From positions 930,001 through 994,000 of the forward strand of contig CATOSI010000003.1 in the NCBI GenBank assembly GCA_951812505.1: a stretch of 64,000 nucleotides of DNA. Direction: 5' to 3'. The notes under the pieces were generated by a model that was given only the letters and a program-made list of their open reading frames with translations, ran no database searches and had not been told where the DNA came from. The translations under genes were made by a program, and so were the position numbers. This document shows, piece after piece, positions 1 through 8,565 of the stretch. This stretch comes from an uncultured Dehalococcoidia bacterium (lineage in GTDB: Bacteria; Chloroflexota; Dehalococcoidia; Lucifugimonadales; UBA1123). Each line of letters begins with the position of its first letter. Position 1 is the stretch's first letter.

Positions 1-341
1 CGGAGACCACACTGACTTCCGACACCGGCGACCCTGACGCTCTTCACGAATTGATAGCCCGTCTCAGCCTCGATGTATCGCACTCTCTCCAACGCCGAAA
101 GTTGCGAGGTCGTACTGTCAAGCTGAAATTGCGCCTGTCGGACTTTACGACATTCACGCGCCAGGTCACACTCGGTGAGGCCGTCCAGTCATCAGACCAG
201 ATAGCGATTGCTGCAAACAGTCTCATAGACGTGGAGATAGGGGAGGGTCGCAGATTCCGACTTGTGGGTGTCGGCGTATCAAGTTTCGGAGAGACCGAAG
301 AACCCGACCAGATAATACAGCCTCGTCTGCCTGGAATATGA
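1..341 (+). CDS. dinB: DNA polymerase IV, C-terminal end (partial)
   Basis: The gene runs in from the left edge; only about 112 C-terminal residues are present and the stop is TGA at 339-341. The sequence has the basic strand RRKLRGRTVKLKLRLSDFTT and ends its fold with RLVGVGVSSF, both typical of the little-finger domain of Y-family polymerase IV, which contacts template DNA during translesion synthesis. The catalytic palm lies outside the window. The stop codon abuts the stop of the convergent rsgA gene, with no base between them. The family assignment rests on this C-terminal domain only. Confidence 0.8.
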   Translation, partial: ETTLTSDTGDPDALHELIARLSLDVSHSLQRRKLRGRTVKLKLRLSDFTTFTRQVTLGEAVQSSDQIAIAANSLIDVEIGEGRRFRLVGVGVSSFGETEEPDQIIQPRLPGI

Positions 342-1508
342 CTACACTTCCAGCTCGTCGAAGATTGCCCTGTACGACGCCACGCGGGAAGGCGACGCAC
401 GTCCCTCTTCCTCCGCTGCTCTGACCGCGCAATCCGGCTCTTCCAGATGAGTGCAGTTGCTGAAGCGACAGTCCGCGGCAAGCTCATCTATCTCAGGAAA
501 GTACAGTGGGAGTTCCCCGAGCGTCAGACCTGCCAGTCCAAACTCCCTGATGCCGGGTGTGTCCGCTACGTAGCCTCCTCCGTCCAGCCTGTACATGGAC
601 GCTTGCGTGGTCGTATGCCGACCCTGTTGGTGGACCTGGCTGACTTCCCCGACACGCAGGTTCAAGCCTGGCTGGACTGCGGACATTAGCGAACTCTTTC
701 CCGTGCCGGAGAGTCCGACCACAACGGTTAGCTTGCCTGTCAACTCGCTTCTGAGACCCGATATTCCTGCGCCCGTCAGAGCCGATGTGGTCAAGGTCCT
801 GTATCCCATATCGCGGTATATTTGGGTTACGGACTCATACTCCCTTGCGTCGGCAATCAGGTCGGCCTTATTCACGCATACGATAGGGACGATCTCAGAC
901 AGCGATGCGGCGATGAGATAACGGTCTATTAGCTCAGGCCACAGGTCAGGCTCCTGCCACGACGAGACGATTAGAAGCTGGTCCACGTTTGCCGCGATGA
1001 CCTGCTGGCGAGGGGCAAGAAAAGGGTCCGGGCGCGCGAGTATTGTCTTTCTGGGCAAGACGCTTTCGATAGCCCACGCTCCTGCTCCATCCTCGGTGAC
1101 GATGACATCGTCGCCAACTGCCACAGGGTTAATGTAGCCGGTGTCCAATTCGGTCAGCAGACCCCGGATAGTAGCCGGCCTGTCCCGGCCCTCGATCTCT
1201 ATCCTTGCCGACATACCGGCGACCGCCGTTACCAACGCTGTCGCTCCCTCGACCTCCGGCGCGAACGACGTCACAGGCTCGACCTCTTGAGGAGAAGCGG
1301 TGAGGACTTGGTCTATCCTCTTCCGCCTGTCACGCTCGTCTCTCGGCATGACTCGCTCCAGAGCCTCGTGGTCCAGTTCGTCCCAGTCCTGCTCCGATGC
1401 ACTGACCGTCCAGTCCTTCTGGCGCGCACGGACCCGCTTGACACTGCCGCTGCGTCGGAATGTCTTTCTGCCCCGCCTTGGTTGTCTCTTTCTATTTGGC
1501 CTGGCCAT
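342..1508 (-). CDS. rsgA: Ribosome small-subunit-dependent GTPase A
   Basis: A 388-residue circularly permuted GTPase that acts in late 30S subunit maturation. A basic N-terminal tail (1-30) precedes an OB-fold region at about 86-150. The GTPase motifs come in permuted order: G4 NKAD at 213-216, then the P-loop GLSGTGKSS at 265-273, then G3 DTPG at 316-319. The C-terminal zinc site is C347, C352, H354 and C360. The N-terminal tail and linker make it somewhat longer than common homologues. The ATG start has an AAGGAG ribosome site seven bases upstream. It is transcribed convergently with dinB. Confidence 0.93.
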   Translation of the reverse strand: MARPNRKRQPRRGRKTFRRSGSVKRVRARQKDWTVSASEQDWDELDHEALERVMPRDERDRRKRIDQVLTASPQEVEPVTSFAPEVEGATALVTAVAGMSARIEIEGRDRPATIRGLLTELDTGYINPVAVGDDVIVTEDGAGAWAIESVLPRKTILARPDPFLAPRQQVIAANVDQLLIVSSWQEPDLWPELIDRYLIAASLSEIVPIVCVNKADLIADAREYESVTQIYRDMGYRTLTTSALTGAGISGLRSELTGKLTVVVGLSGTGKSSLMSAVQPGLNLRVGEVSQVHQQGRHTTTQASMYRLDGGGYVADTPGIREFGLAGLTLGELPLYFPEIDELAADCRFSNCTHLEEPDCAVRAAEEEGRASPSRVASYRAIFDELEV

Positions 1509-1635
1509 AGACTCCTTATGATTCTGTTGCTGGATTCAATCACCTCTACCTGTGTTATACAATAGGCCTCTACACTTGGCAACACCGCCCCATTCATTGA
1601 CAACAGATAGTGACAACGAGACTGAGGAGCGCATC

Positions 1636-2289
1636 TTGTACAAAATCGAAGACATGTGGCAGACCCCGGGAACCAGGCCCAACGGACTTCAGGCCGCGGA
1701 CGACGGGCTGTGGGTGATCAGCGCGGACGACGACAGTCGCCTCTACAAGCTTGACTATAAAACGGGCGAGGCAATCGTGGACGTGCCGACCGAGACCTAC
1801 AAGTCAAGCGGCATGACCATTGAGGGCGATCACGTCTGGATCGCTTCCACGCACAACTCCAGGCTGTACAAGCTGAATGGGGACGGCAGCACTGTCAAGT
1901 TCTACGAGCCACCCGGTACAGGCGTCAGAGACCCACGCGACGCGGGCCCTGACTACAACCGTCCGCACGGCATGGAGTGGGTGGACGGCAAGATGTGGAT
2001 CGCTACCAAGCCCGCCCTGCGGATCTATTTCGTAGATGCCGACACTCTTGAGGTCGAACACTCCATACCCACACCAGGCGCGGCTCCCCACGGGATCGCC
2101 TGGGACGGCGAGACGATCTGGTGCGCCGACCGCGTCATGCAGAAGATACACCGACTCAACCCCTGCAATGGGGAAATCCTGGACGAAATATCTGTCGCTG
2201 AGCCCGAACTGCACGGCCTCACCCTGCACGACGGCGCGCTGATCTTCTGCTGCGACCCCAGCAACCGCGTATGTAGAATAGAGTTGTAA
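1636..2289 (+). CDS. Beta-propeller (SMP-30/YncE-like) protein
   Basis: A protein of about 217 residues made of repeated blade-like units with a conserved W(V/I)(I/A)(S/T/A)xxxxxRLYKL pattern, for example DGLWVISADDDSRLYKLD and DHVWIASTHNSRLYKLN. Later blades have DGKMWIATK and GETIWCADR. This is the pattern of YVTN/Vgb/SMP-30-type propellers, but no catalytic set is clear enough to name a substrate. TTG at 1636 is preferred because GAGGAG lies six bases upstream; a longer reading from GTG 1552 adds residues that do not look like propeller. No signal peptide is visible, so it is probably cytoplasmic. Confidence 0.65.
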   Translation: MYKIEDMWQTPGTRPNGLQAADDGLWVISADDDSRLYKLDYKTGEAIVDVPTETYKSSGMTIEGDHVWIASTHNSRLYKLNGDGSTVKFYEPPGTGVRDPRDAGPDYNRPHGMEWVDGKMWIATKPALRIYFVDADTLEVEHSIPTPGAAPHGIAWDGETIWCADRVMQKIHRLNPCNGEILDEISVAEPELHGLTLHDGALIFCCDPSNRVCRIEL

Positions 2290-2297
2290 AGTTCGGA

Positions 2298-3374
2298 CTA
2301 CGAATCCGCCGCCACGAGTTCTCCCGCGAACTCCGGCATAACCTCGGTTGCGAACATCTCGATTGACCGGAGCCACTTCTCCTGCTCCAGACCAGCCGCG
2401 CCGAACTTCCCGAAGATGCGGTTGATGCCCTTCGACCTCAATACCTCCAGCCGCTCGCAGACCACCTCTGGGGTTCCTATCAGCGGGCGTATGCCCTCCT
2501 GACGCGCTTTCTCACCCGCCTCGACGCGGTCGCGGTCGCGGTGGACCCAGTGCTTGTAGTTCTCCGGGAAATTGCCGTCCTTGTCCGCAGGATTTCCTAT
2601 GCGGAAGAACTCCTCGTTTATCTTATCCTCCAGTCCCTTGATGTCGTTCTCCGCCTCTTCCATAGTCGGCGCTACGTACACGCTCGCGCTCACTGGCAGG
2701 TCTATATGCTCATGCGGGTGGCCGTAATGTTCCATGCGCTCGTGCCACATCTGCACCACGCGCGGAGTCTGGCCGAGAGTCGTCGTCGGACCACCGACCA
2801 GAATGGGAATGGCTTGGCTGGCCGCGTAGTCCACGCTCTCCGGGCTGGTGCTGACCGCGATGTAGATAGGCGGCCCCGGCTTCTGGATAGGCTTGGGTAT
2901 CACCCAGATGTCCTCGATGTTCACGAACTCGCCGCTGTAATTGAGATTACCTTCCTCCCAGCACTTCTGCACCACCTCCAGATACTCCCTGAACATCACT
3001 CTGGACTGCGTTATATCCACCCCCATCCCGTGGAACTCCTGAGCCTGGTACCCGGCTCCGACTCCCAGGTTGAACCTTCCGTTCGAAATAATGTCGATTA
3101 TCGCCGCCTCCTCTGCCACCTGAACCGGGTTGTGGAAGGGCAGTATTACGATGGAAGTACCGATCCGAGCCTGCTTCGTCCTGGCGGCCACCGCCCCCAT
3201 GAACGAGAAGATGCCCGACAGGATGCCGTGCCTGGAGAAGTGGTGTTCGCCCAGCCAGATATCCTGGATCCCAAGCCGGTCGGCGTACTCCACCTGTTCC
3301 AGCGTATTGGCCAGCGTCTCCTCCCCGGACATACTCTCGTGCCACCTGATAACGTCGAACATCCCGAATCTCAT
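2298..3374 (-). CDS. LLM-class flavin-dependent oxidoreductase
   Basis: A 358-residue protein of the bacterial luciferase-like monooxygenase family. It starts MRFGMFDVIRW and has the EHHFS motif near residue 43, the GTSIVILPFHNPVQVAEE strand-helix unit, and the GRFNLGVGAGYQAQEF segment that forms the flavin site. Members use FMN or F420; the sequence does not decide which, and the substrate is unknown. The ATG is preceded by AAGGAGTAGATC. It ends nine bases from the convergent propeller gene. A good promoter candidate lies about 90-115 bases upstream. Confidence 0.85.
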   Translation of the reverse strand: MRFGMFDVIRWHESMSGEETLANTLEQVEYADRLGIQDIWLGEHHFSRHGILSGIFSFMGAVAARTKQARIGTSIVILPFHNPVQVAEEAAIIDIISNGRFNLGVGAGYQAQEFHGMGVDITQSRVMFREYLEVVQKCWEEGNLNYSGEFVNIEDIWVIPKPIQKPGPPIYIAVSTSPESVDYAASQAIPILVGGPTTTLGQTPRVVQMWHERMEHYGHPHEHIDLPVSASVYVAPTMEEAENDIKGLEDKINEEFFRIGNPADKDGNFPENYKHWVHRDRDRVEAGEKARQEGIRPLIGTPEVVCERLEVLRSKGINRIFGKFGAAGLEQEKWLRSIEMFATEVMPEFAGELVAADS

Positions 3375-3462
3375 GATCTACTCCTTACGCGCACTCATCA
3401 TGATGGCCCATACAACTTTCGGCGAGACTCGCCCGCCAACATCGTGTTCTCCAATTTCGAGC

Positions 3463-3491
3463 ATTATCTAGCATTACGAACTATCTCTCAA
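3463..3491 (-). promoter_or_regulatory. Sigma-70-type promoter for the LLM gene
   Basis: On the minus strand, TTGAGA (3486-3491) and GATAAT (3463-3468) are separated by exactly 17 bases; each hexamer matches consensus at five of six positions. A start near 3457 would give a leader of about 80 bases. The rest of the 302-base gap 3375-3676 shows no gene. Confidence 0.55.
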
Positions 3492-3676
3492 GTACGCACT
3501 CCTAAGCTAGGACTAGTGCAAGTTCAGATTCCAGTATGCCGGACCAGGTCTCGTCATCTGTATGAGTTTTCATAAATCCAGGTAGTGTGGATAACCAACG
3601 TAAAGATATCAGACCGGAAAGTCCAAGGCTGCCAGTCCCGACACCGTTAGGTCTGTGAGTCGCGCTATACCACACA

Positions 3677-4519
3677 TTAGTCCCTCGTGCTAACGCGGCT
3701 CTGGAACCAGTACAAGACTCGCCCCCCTGTCCGGGGTACGCGCTCCACTCTCACCTCAAACACGGGCTCCAGAATCTCCGGTACGAGGACCGTATCCACC
3801 GGCCCAACCGCCTGGATGCGACCGCCATGCAGCACGGCGATTTGATCGCAGTACTCTGCTGCCAGATTAAGGTCATGGATCGACATAAGTACGGTCACGC
3901 CCATGCCACGGACGAGTTCCAGCACTTCCAGTTGGTAGCGGATGTCGAGGTGGTTGGTGGGCTCGTCGAGGATCAGGACACGCGCCTCCTGCGCGATTGC
4001 CCGCGCGATCAACGCCCTCTGTTTCTCTCCCCCGGACAGTGTGCTGAACGACCGCGTCGCCAGCGCCGTAATGCCCACGTGAGCGAGCGCGTCGTCAATG
4101 CGCTGCCGGTCCTCGGTGGACTCCCTGGCGAACGCCGGCTGGTGAGGGCTGCGCCCCATCGCAACCACTTCCCGCACAGTGAACTCAAAGTCGGCCCTCG
4201 GCTCCTGCACGACTGCGGCTATACGCCGGGCGGCTTCGGACGGATGTAACTCCCATAGGTCATCTTCGCCCACCACAACTCGTCCCAGACGCGGGCGCAG
4301 CACCCGATACACGGCGCGCAGTAACGTGGTCTTGCCACTGCCGTTCGGTCCCACGATACCTACGATTTGGCCGGCTTGGACCACCAGGGTGACCTCCGAA
4401 CAGATCTCAACATCTCCTACCGCCACCGTCACCTCGGACAACGTCAGCGACAGTGGGCCAGAGCCGACATCAGCCGAAGATCGCTTCGAGGCGCCGGTTA
4501 CCGAGCGGTTACCGAGCAT
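3677..4519 (-). CDS. Iron-type ABC transporter, ATP-binding protein
   Basis: A 280-residue ATPase of the FecE/FhuC/BtuD group that powers uptake of iron-siderophore or cobalamin-type ligands. Walker A GPNGSGKT is at 57-64, the signature LSGGEKQR at 161-168, Walker B with D-loop LILDEPTNHLD at 182-192, and the switch histidine at about 215. Its start overlaps the end of the permease gene by 11 bases, so it is the last gene of a four-gene minus-strand operon. Confidence 0.9.
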   Translation of the reverse strand: MLGNRSVTGASKRSSADVGSGPLSLTLSEVTVAVGDVEICSEVTLVVQAGQIVGIVGPNGSGKTTLLRAVYRVLRPRLGRVVVGEDDLWELHPSEAARRIAAVVQEPRADFEFTVREVVAMGRSPHQPAFARESTEDRQRIDDALAHVGITALATRSFSTLSGGEKQRALIARAIAQEARVLILDEPTNHLDIRYQLEVLELVRGMGVTVLMSIHDLNLAAEYCDQIAVLHGGRIQAVGPVDTVLVPEILEPVFEVRVERVPRTGGRVLYWFQSRVSTRD

Positions 4520-5591
4520 GGTCTGATCCTCGCAGCCGGGAGCGGAGGAGCAATGCGAACACCGGGGCGCCGACGAGAGCGGTGATCACCCCAATCGGTA
4601 ACTCGCGCGGTTGGATCACCAGCCGCGCGAGCACGTCTGACGCCAGAAGGAAGTGCGCTCCGACGAGCGCCGCAAGCGGAAGGACACGACGATGATCTGA
4701 GCCCACCAGCATCCTCACGGCGTGTGGGATGACGAGCCCCACGAACCCAACTCCACCGGCAAGCGCGACTGACGTGCCCGTGAGGAGGGCAACGACCACG
4801 AAGAGGACTCGGCGCAACCGATTCGGCGGCGCTCCCATGCTCGTCGCGGTCTCATCACCGAAGAGGAGCAGGTTCAGCGCGCGGGCTTGGGCCAGGAGAT
4901 AGACTAGCCCTGCGATGAGGAGAATCGCCGGCAACCCAAGCTGATCCCACCGCGCACCGCCCAGCGCGCCTAGCATCCAGAAGAGCGCGATGCGCGCTGT
5001 CTGATTCTGCTCGCTGATGAAGATGAGCATACTGGTCACGGCCGCGAAGAGGTAGCTCACTGCGATGCCGGCCAGCACCAGGCGCAACGGACTTAGACCG
5101 CCGGACGAGTTAGCCAGCAGAAACGCCAGTCCATAGCCGATGAGACCACCTGCGAACGCAGCGACCGACAGAGTGTATATCCCCGCGAACACCCACCCGA
5201 GCACCATGACGCTTACGGCGCCGGATGCGGCGCCGGCGGTCCCGCCGAGGATCGTGGGGTCGGCCAGCGGGTTTCTAACCATCGCCTGGAGCACAGTGCC
5301 CACTACGGCGAGCGTTGCCCCGACAAGCGCGGCGAGCAGCGCTCGCGGCAGGCGGATGTGCCACACTATCCGCTCGTGGGCCGCCAGCCAGTCCACCGAA
5401 ACCGTGTCCGGCCAGAACTGGTGGATCCCGATTCGCCAGGCCGTCACAGGGGAGATGTCCGCCGGGCCCAGGGTCACTGCCAGGACGATGGATGCGACCA
5501 GGGCAACGCAAAGCCCTCCCAGCGCTGTGGCGAAGCCTACTCCCATCACCCTGCTAGGATGCGTGGAACCGGAACGGATCAGTCTGTTCAT
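4509..5591 (-). CDS. Iron-type ABC transporter permease (FecCD family)
   Basis: A 360-residue membrane protein with about ten hydrophobic segments. It has the FecCD hallmarks LPRALLAALVGATLAVVGTVLQAMVRNPLADP near residues 80-112, the coupling segment RLVLAGIAVSYLF, and a conserved end with GFVGLVIPHAVRMLVGSDHRRVLP. It would form the translocation channel with the downstream ATPase. It starts ten bases after the MATE gene ends and overlaps the ATPase gene. Confidence 0.9.
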   Translation of the reverse strand: MNRLIRSGSTHPSRVMGVGFATALGGLCVALVASIVLAVTLGPADISPVTAWRIGIHQFWPDTVSVDWLAAHERIVWHIRLPRALLAALVGATLAVVGTVLQAMVRNPLADPTILGGTAGAASGAVSVMVLGWVFAGIYTLSVAAFAGGLIGYGLAFLLANSSGGLSPLRLVLAGIAVSYLFAAVTSMLIFISEQNQTARIALFWMLGALGGARWDQLGLPAILLIAGLVYLLAQARALNLLLFGDETATSMGAPPNRLRRVLFVVVALLTGTSVALAGGVGFVGLVIPHAVRMLVGSDHRRVLPLAALVGAHFLLASDVLARLVIQPRELPIGVITALVGAPVFALLLRSRLRGSDHAR

Positions 5592-5601
5592 CAGGAACGT
5601 C

Positions 5602-6990
5602 TCACAGTTCTGCCGTCCGCCATGTCCCCTGCCGATAGCGCCACCAGGACCCGACAGTCCGCGCTGCGAAGAATGCTATCCCGGCGAAATAGACTCCGGT
5701 GAGCCCATAGCCGAATGTGACGGCCAGCAGCCACGACAGCGGCACAGTGACCAGATAGCTGGAGACCGTGGACGTGTAGAATATCCACTTGGAGTCTCCG
5801 GCGGCGCGCAGAACTGCGGCCAGTGCCATGCTTGAAGCCATGAGGGGTACCTGCAGAGCAAGAATGGGGAGAACCCGCTTGGCCTCTGCTATGACGTCGC
5901 TATCGGGGGTAAGCAGACTCAGGGTTGTTGAAGGTGCGATTAGCGCCGGCGCCAGAAGGACTGCTGGCACGACGGTCATCAGCAGTAGTCCGGCCCGCTC
6001 GGTCAGCGCCACCGTGCGCTCGTCGCGGCTGCCGAGGCTCTGGCCTACTAGGATAGACACACCAGTCGAAAGCGTCCAAATCGTCGTCCAGAGTACCTGC
6101 TGTACGTTCGTTACGACCTGCATCCCGGCGATGACCGAGGTGCCAAGCGAGGCGACTATCCTGAGCACGAGGACGTTATTGACGTATCCCAGAAAGAGCA
6201 TGGCCGTCTCAGGCCAACCTATCGTCCAAAGGCGAGGAAGCGCCTCCTGGTACTGCCGCAAGTGCCCGAAACGGAACAGGTCGTACGTACCCCGGAGCCG
6301 TCTCCATCCGAACTGGACCATGTAAACACAGCCCACGGCGACGGCGATCACCGTACCAACCCCAGCGCCAAGGAGCCCCAAGCCGACCACGAAGATCAGG
6401 ATGTAGTTCAGCGGGATATTGATCACGTTAACGAGGACCATCGTCCGCATTGCCACACTGGTCTCCCCCACGCCCGCGTAAACGGCGCGGAACATGGCGG
6501 TGGCGGACACAAGCGGCGCGGCAAGCGCGAGCGCCCGGAGATAAGGCACTCCCTCGGTCCGCACGACCTCGCTCACTCCGAACGCGGCGAGGAGCGGGCT
6601 AGTGCCAACGCTCAGGACGAGGAGTGCCACAAGACCAGCGCCGACGCCGACGAGCAACGAGACATCCAGTAGCTGACCGACGGCCGCTGTCCGTCCCTCG
6701 CCGTAACGGCGGGCCGCGATCACCTGTGCGGCCGTCGCCCATCCGCTGAACAGCATACCAACGGCGATGTTGATGGACGAGGCGACGGCCGCTGCTGCGA
6801 GCGCATCCGTGGAGACGCGGCTGATCATCGCTGTGTCGACGATACCTATCGCGATCTGAGATAGATTCGCGGCAAACATTGGGTAGCTCAACGCGAGGAC
6901 GCTCTTCAACGCGCCCACGTGGGTTGTCGACACTATGCTCGCTGCCTCCATCTCGGCGCCAAGCCCGTAGCCGCCGAGATGAGTAGGCAT
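5602..6990 (-). CDS. MATE-family efflux transporter
   Basis: A 462-residue polytopic membrane protein of the multidrug and toxic compound extrusion family. Two related halves of about six hydrophobic segments can be seen; typical family stretches are SYPMFAANLSQIAIGIVDTAMISR near the N-terminus and a matching second-half helix with ETAMLFLGYVNN. It is likely a cation-coupled exporter. It sits between the substrate-binding lipoprotein and the permease of an iron-type ABC operon, with 27 bases to the former and ten to the latter. ATG 6990 lacks a clear ribosome site, and Met14 is an alternative start. Confidence 0.88.
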   Translation of the reverse strand: MPTHLGGYGLGAEMEAASIVSTTHVGALKSVLALSYPMFAANLSQIAIGIVDTAMISRVSTDALAAAAVASSINIAVGMLFSGWATAAQVIAARRYGEGRTAAVGQLLDVSLLVGVGAGLVALLVLSVGTSPLLAAFGVSEVVRTEGVPYLRALALAAPLVSATAMFRAVYAGVGETSVAMRTMVLVNVINIPLNYILIFVVGLGLLGAGVGTVIAVAVGCVYMVQFGWRRLRGTYDLFRFGHLRQYQEALPRLWTIGWPETAMLFLGYVNNVLVLRIVASLGTSVIAGMQVVTNVQQVLWTTIWTLSTGVSILVGQSLGSRDERTVALTERAGLLLMTVVPAVLLAPALIAPSTTLSLLTPDSDVIAEAKRVLPILALQVPLMASSMALAAVLRAAGDSKWIFYTSTVSSYLVTVPLSWLLAVTFGYGLTGVYFAGIAFFAARTVGSWWRYRQGTWRTAEL

Positions 6991-7017
6991 CGGATCTTAG
7001 GCGACACTTGCCTCTGA

Positions 7018-8049
7018 CTAGCGAGCGGCGTTCACGCCACGCAACGCGGTCGCTACCTCGATGAGCCCATCGAGATTCTGTGGCCCAGGTACGCTCTGGA
7101 GGAACGTTACCGTCATGTATTGACCATTCTCCACCGCCGACATACCCGACAGAGAAGGGTTGGACTCCAGAAATGCCCGGTTCGCGTCCGGACCACCGAA
7201 CCCATAGTCAACGAGAATGATCAGCTCCGGGTCGCCATCTACGACGGCTTCCCATTCTACGGTTCCCCAAGCGCCACTCACCTCCGAGAGGATGTTCACG
7301 CCTCCGGCCCGACTGATTATGTCCGACATCACGGAGCCGGATAGAGCCGTGAACGGAGCCTCTTCGCCCGAGTCGAAGTAGAAAACGCGGACTTGCTCAC
7401 CAGTCGGGACTGCCTCGGTGACCTCCGCAATCTGCCGCTCCCATGTGGCGATGAGTTCCTCGGCGCGATCCTCGACATTGAAGATCTGAGCCACTGCGCG
7501 GACATCCTGGAACATAACCTCAAGCGTGACATTGCCGGAGAAGTCGGGGCAGGCCTCTGTGAATGAGAAACTATGCACTTCAGCGTCACGCAAGTTATGC
7601 GCGGTGAGCCCCGCGCTTTCGTTGAAGCCGTAGCTGAACACCAAATCAGGACCCGGGGCGAGAACCGCCTCCAGTGATGGGTAGGGGAAACTCCCGCCCA
7701 GACGATCGACTAGAGCCGCACGTGCCTGGTGCTGGTGCTGGAGCCGATCAGGGGTGCCTCCGAAGTAGCCGATGACGTGATCCTGCAATTCGAGCGCCAT
7801 CAGTACCTCAAGTGCGCTCGTGTCCGTAGCGACTACGCGCTCGGGAACCGCGTCATAGACGGTCTCCACGCCGCAGTTGCTAATCGTCACGTTGGCTGGC
7901 TTGGACGTGACCGCCGCCGTGGGGCTCTGCGTCCCCGCATCAGGCGTCTCGTCGTCCGAGCAGGCAACTGCAAAGAGCGCGACCATCAGTGTCAGCGCTC
8001 CCAGCAGCCACGGCCTAAAGCCAATTCGACCCGATCTCTGCCGGTTCAT
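7018..8049 (-). CDS. Iron-siderophore-type substrate-binding lipoprotein
   Basis: A 343-residue periplasmic-binding-type protein of the FepB/BtuF class. The signal peptide ends in a lipobox LFAVAC with the lipid-modified cysteine at 30, followed by a short acidic/Thr linker. The mature part has the family start PERVVATDTSALEVLMAL and the second-lobe segment SDIISRAGGVNILSE. It would deliver a chelated metal or corrinoid to the downstream permease. It is the first gene of the operon SBP-MATE-permease-ATPase. GGAGATACGA precedes the ATG. Confidence 0.88.
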   Translation of the reverse strand: MNRQRSGRIGFRPWLLGALTLMVALFAVACSDDETPDAGTQSPTAAVTSKPANVTISNCGVETVYDAVPERVVATDTSALEVLMALELQDHVIGYFGGTPDRLQHQHQARAALVDRLGGSFPYPSLEAVLAPGPDLVFSYGFNESAGLTAHNLRDAEVHSFSFTEACPDFSGNVTLEVMFQDVRAVAQIFNVEDRAEELIATWERQIAEVTEAVPTGEQVRVFYFDSGEEAPFTALSGSVMSDIISRAGGVNILSEVSGAWGTVEWEAVVDGDPELIILVDYGFGGPDANRAFLESNPSLSGMSAVENGQYMTVTFLQSVPGPQNLDGLIEVATALRGVNAAR

Positions 8050-8201
8050 TCGTATCTCCTTTGTTTCGCTCTGGTCTGGCTGTCTGCACCTGGCTGCTAC
8101 CCAGCCGGTGTTGAGTTATGGCTGGCATGTTGATCAATAGTTAATGATAGTTAATATCATATATATTGATGCACACTAACCGAATTACCACCTCGTTTAG
8201 A

Positions 8202-8230
8202 AGTGTATATAGGTTGAAATGTTGAGTCAA
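8202..8230 (-). promoter_or_regulatory. Promoter candidate of the iron-uptake operon
   Basis: Minus-strand TTGACT (8225-8230) and TACACT (8202-8207) are 17 bases apart in a strongly AT-rich stretch (8140-8280). The leader would be about 145 bases. No riboswitch motif was recognised, and no clear Fur or DtxR box could be settled by eye. Confidence 0.4.
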
Positions 8231-8457
8231 TATATTCTGGATGTATATCAATATAATGATATGCATTATCAATAAAATGCACATCTCGGAAAGTAACCCA
8301 CCCCATCCTGCCCATCACCCCAATCAACCAAATTAACCAAATCACAGATCAGACACCCACACTCAATTCATAATTCTCAATTTCTAATTGCCTTCCCGTT
8401 GCCCTTGACGCCCACAGAATATCCGTGCTACCATACATCTGAATCGAATATACCGAC

Positions 8458-8530
8458 CTCTCTTGTAGGGGTGTCCCTTGTGGGCGCCCCTACAAGAGAG
8501 GGCCAAAGCGCTCAGTGAAAACTGGGCGCT
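8458..8530. repeat. Two adjacent hairpins upstream of a hypothetical gene
   Basis: The first is a perfect 14-bp inverted repeat, CTCTCTTGTAGGGG (8458-8471) and CCCCTACAAGAGAG (8487-8500), with a 15-base loop. The second is AGCGCTCAGT (8507-8516), GAAA loop, ACTGGGCGCT (8521-8530), a ten-pair stem with one G-U pair and a GNRA tetraloop. Both lie between the divergent iron operon and the gene at 8566. The first resembles dispersed intergenic palindromic repeats; the second could fold in the leader of the 8566 mRNA. Confidence 0.5.
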
Positions 8531-8565
8531 TCCGCTTCTAAGAACTAAAGACTAAGGACTCAAAA

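Noticed and set aside
2541..3575. Plus-strand 344-codon frame over the LLM gene
   Set aside because: The minus strand encodes a clear LLM oxidoreductase with promoter and ribosome site; the plus frame has no motif.
8050..8200. Cobalamin riboswitch in the leader of the iron-type operon
   Set aside because: No B12-box-like GCCACTG sequence or matching fold could be seen; the leader is short and AT-rich.
8157..8345. 62-codon minus-strand frame with MIWLIWLIGVMG start
   Set aside because: It lies in the AT-rich promoter region of the iron operon and has no ribosome site or recognisable family.
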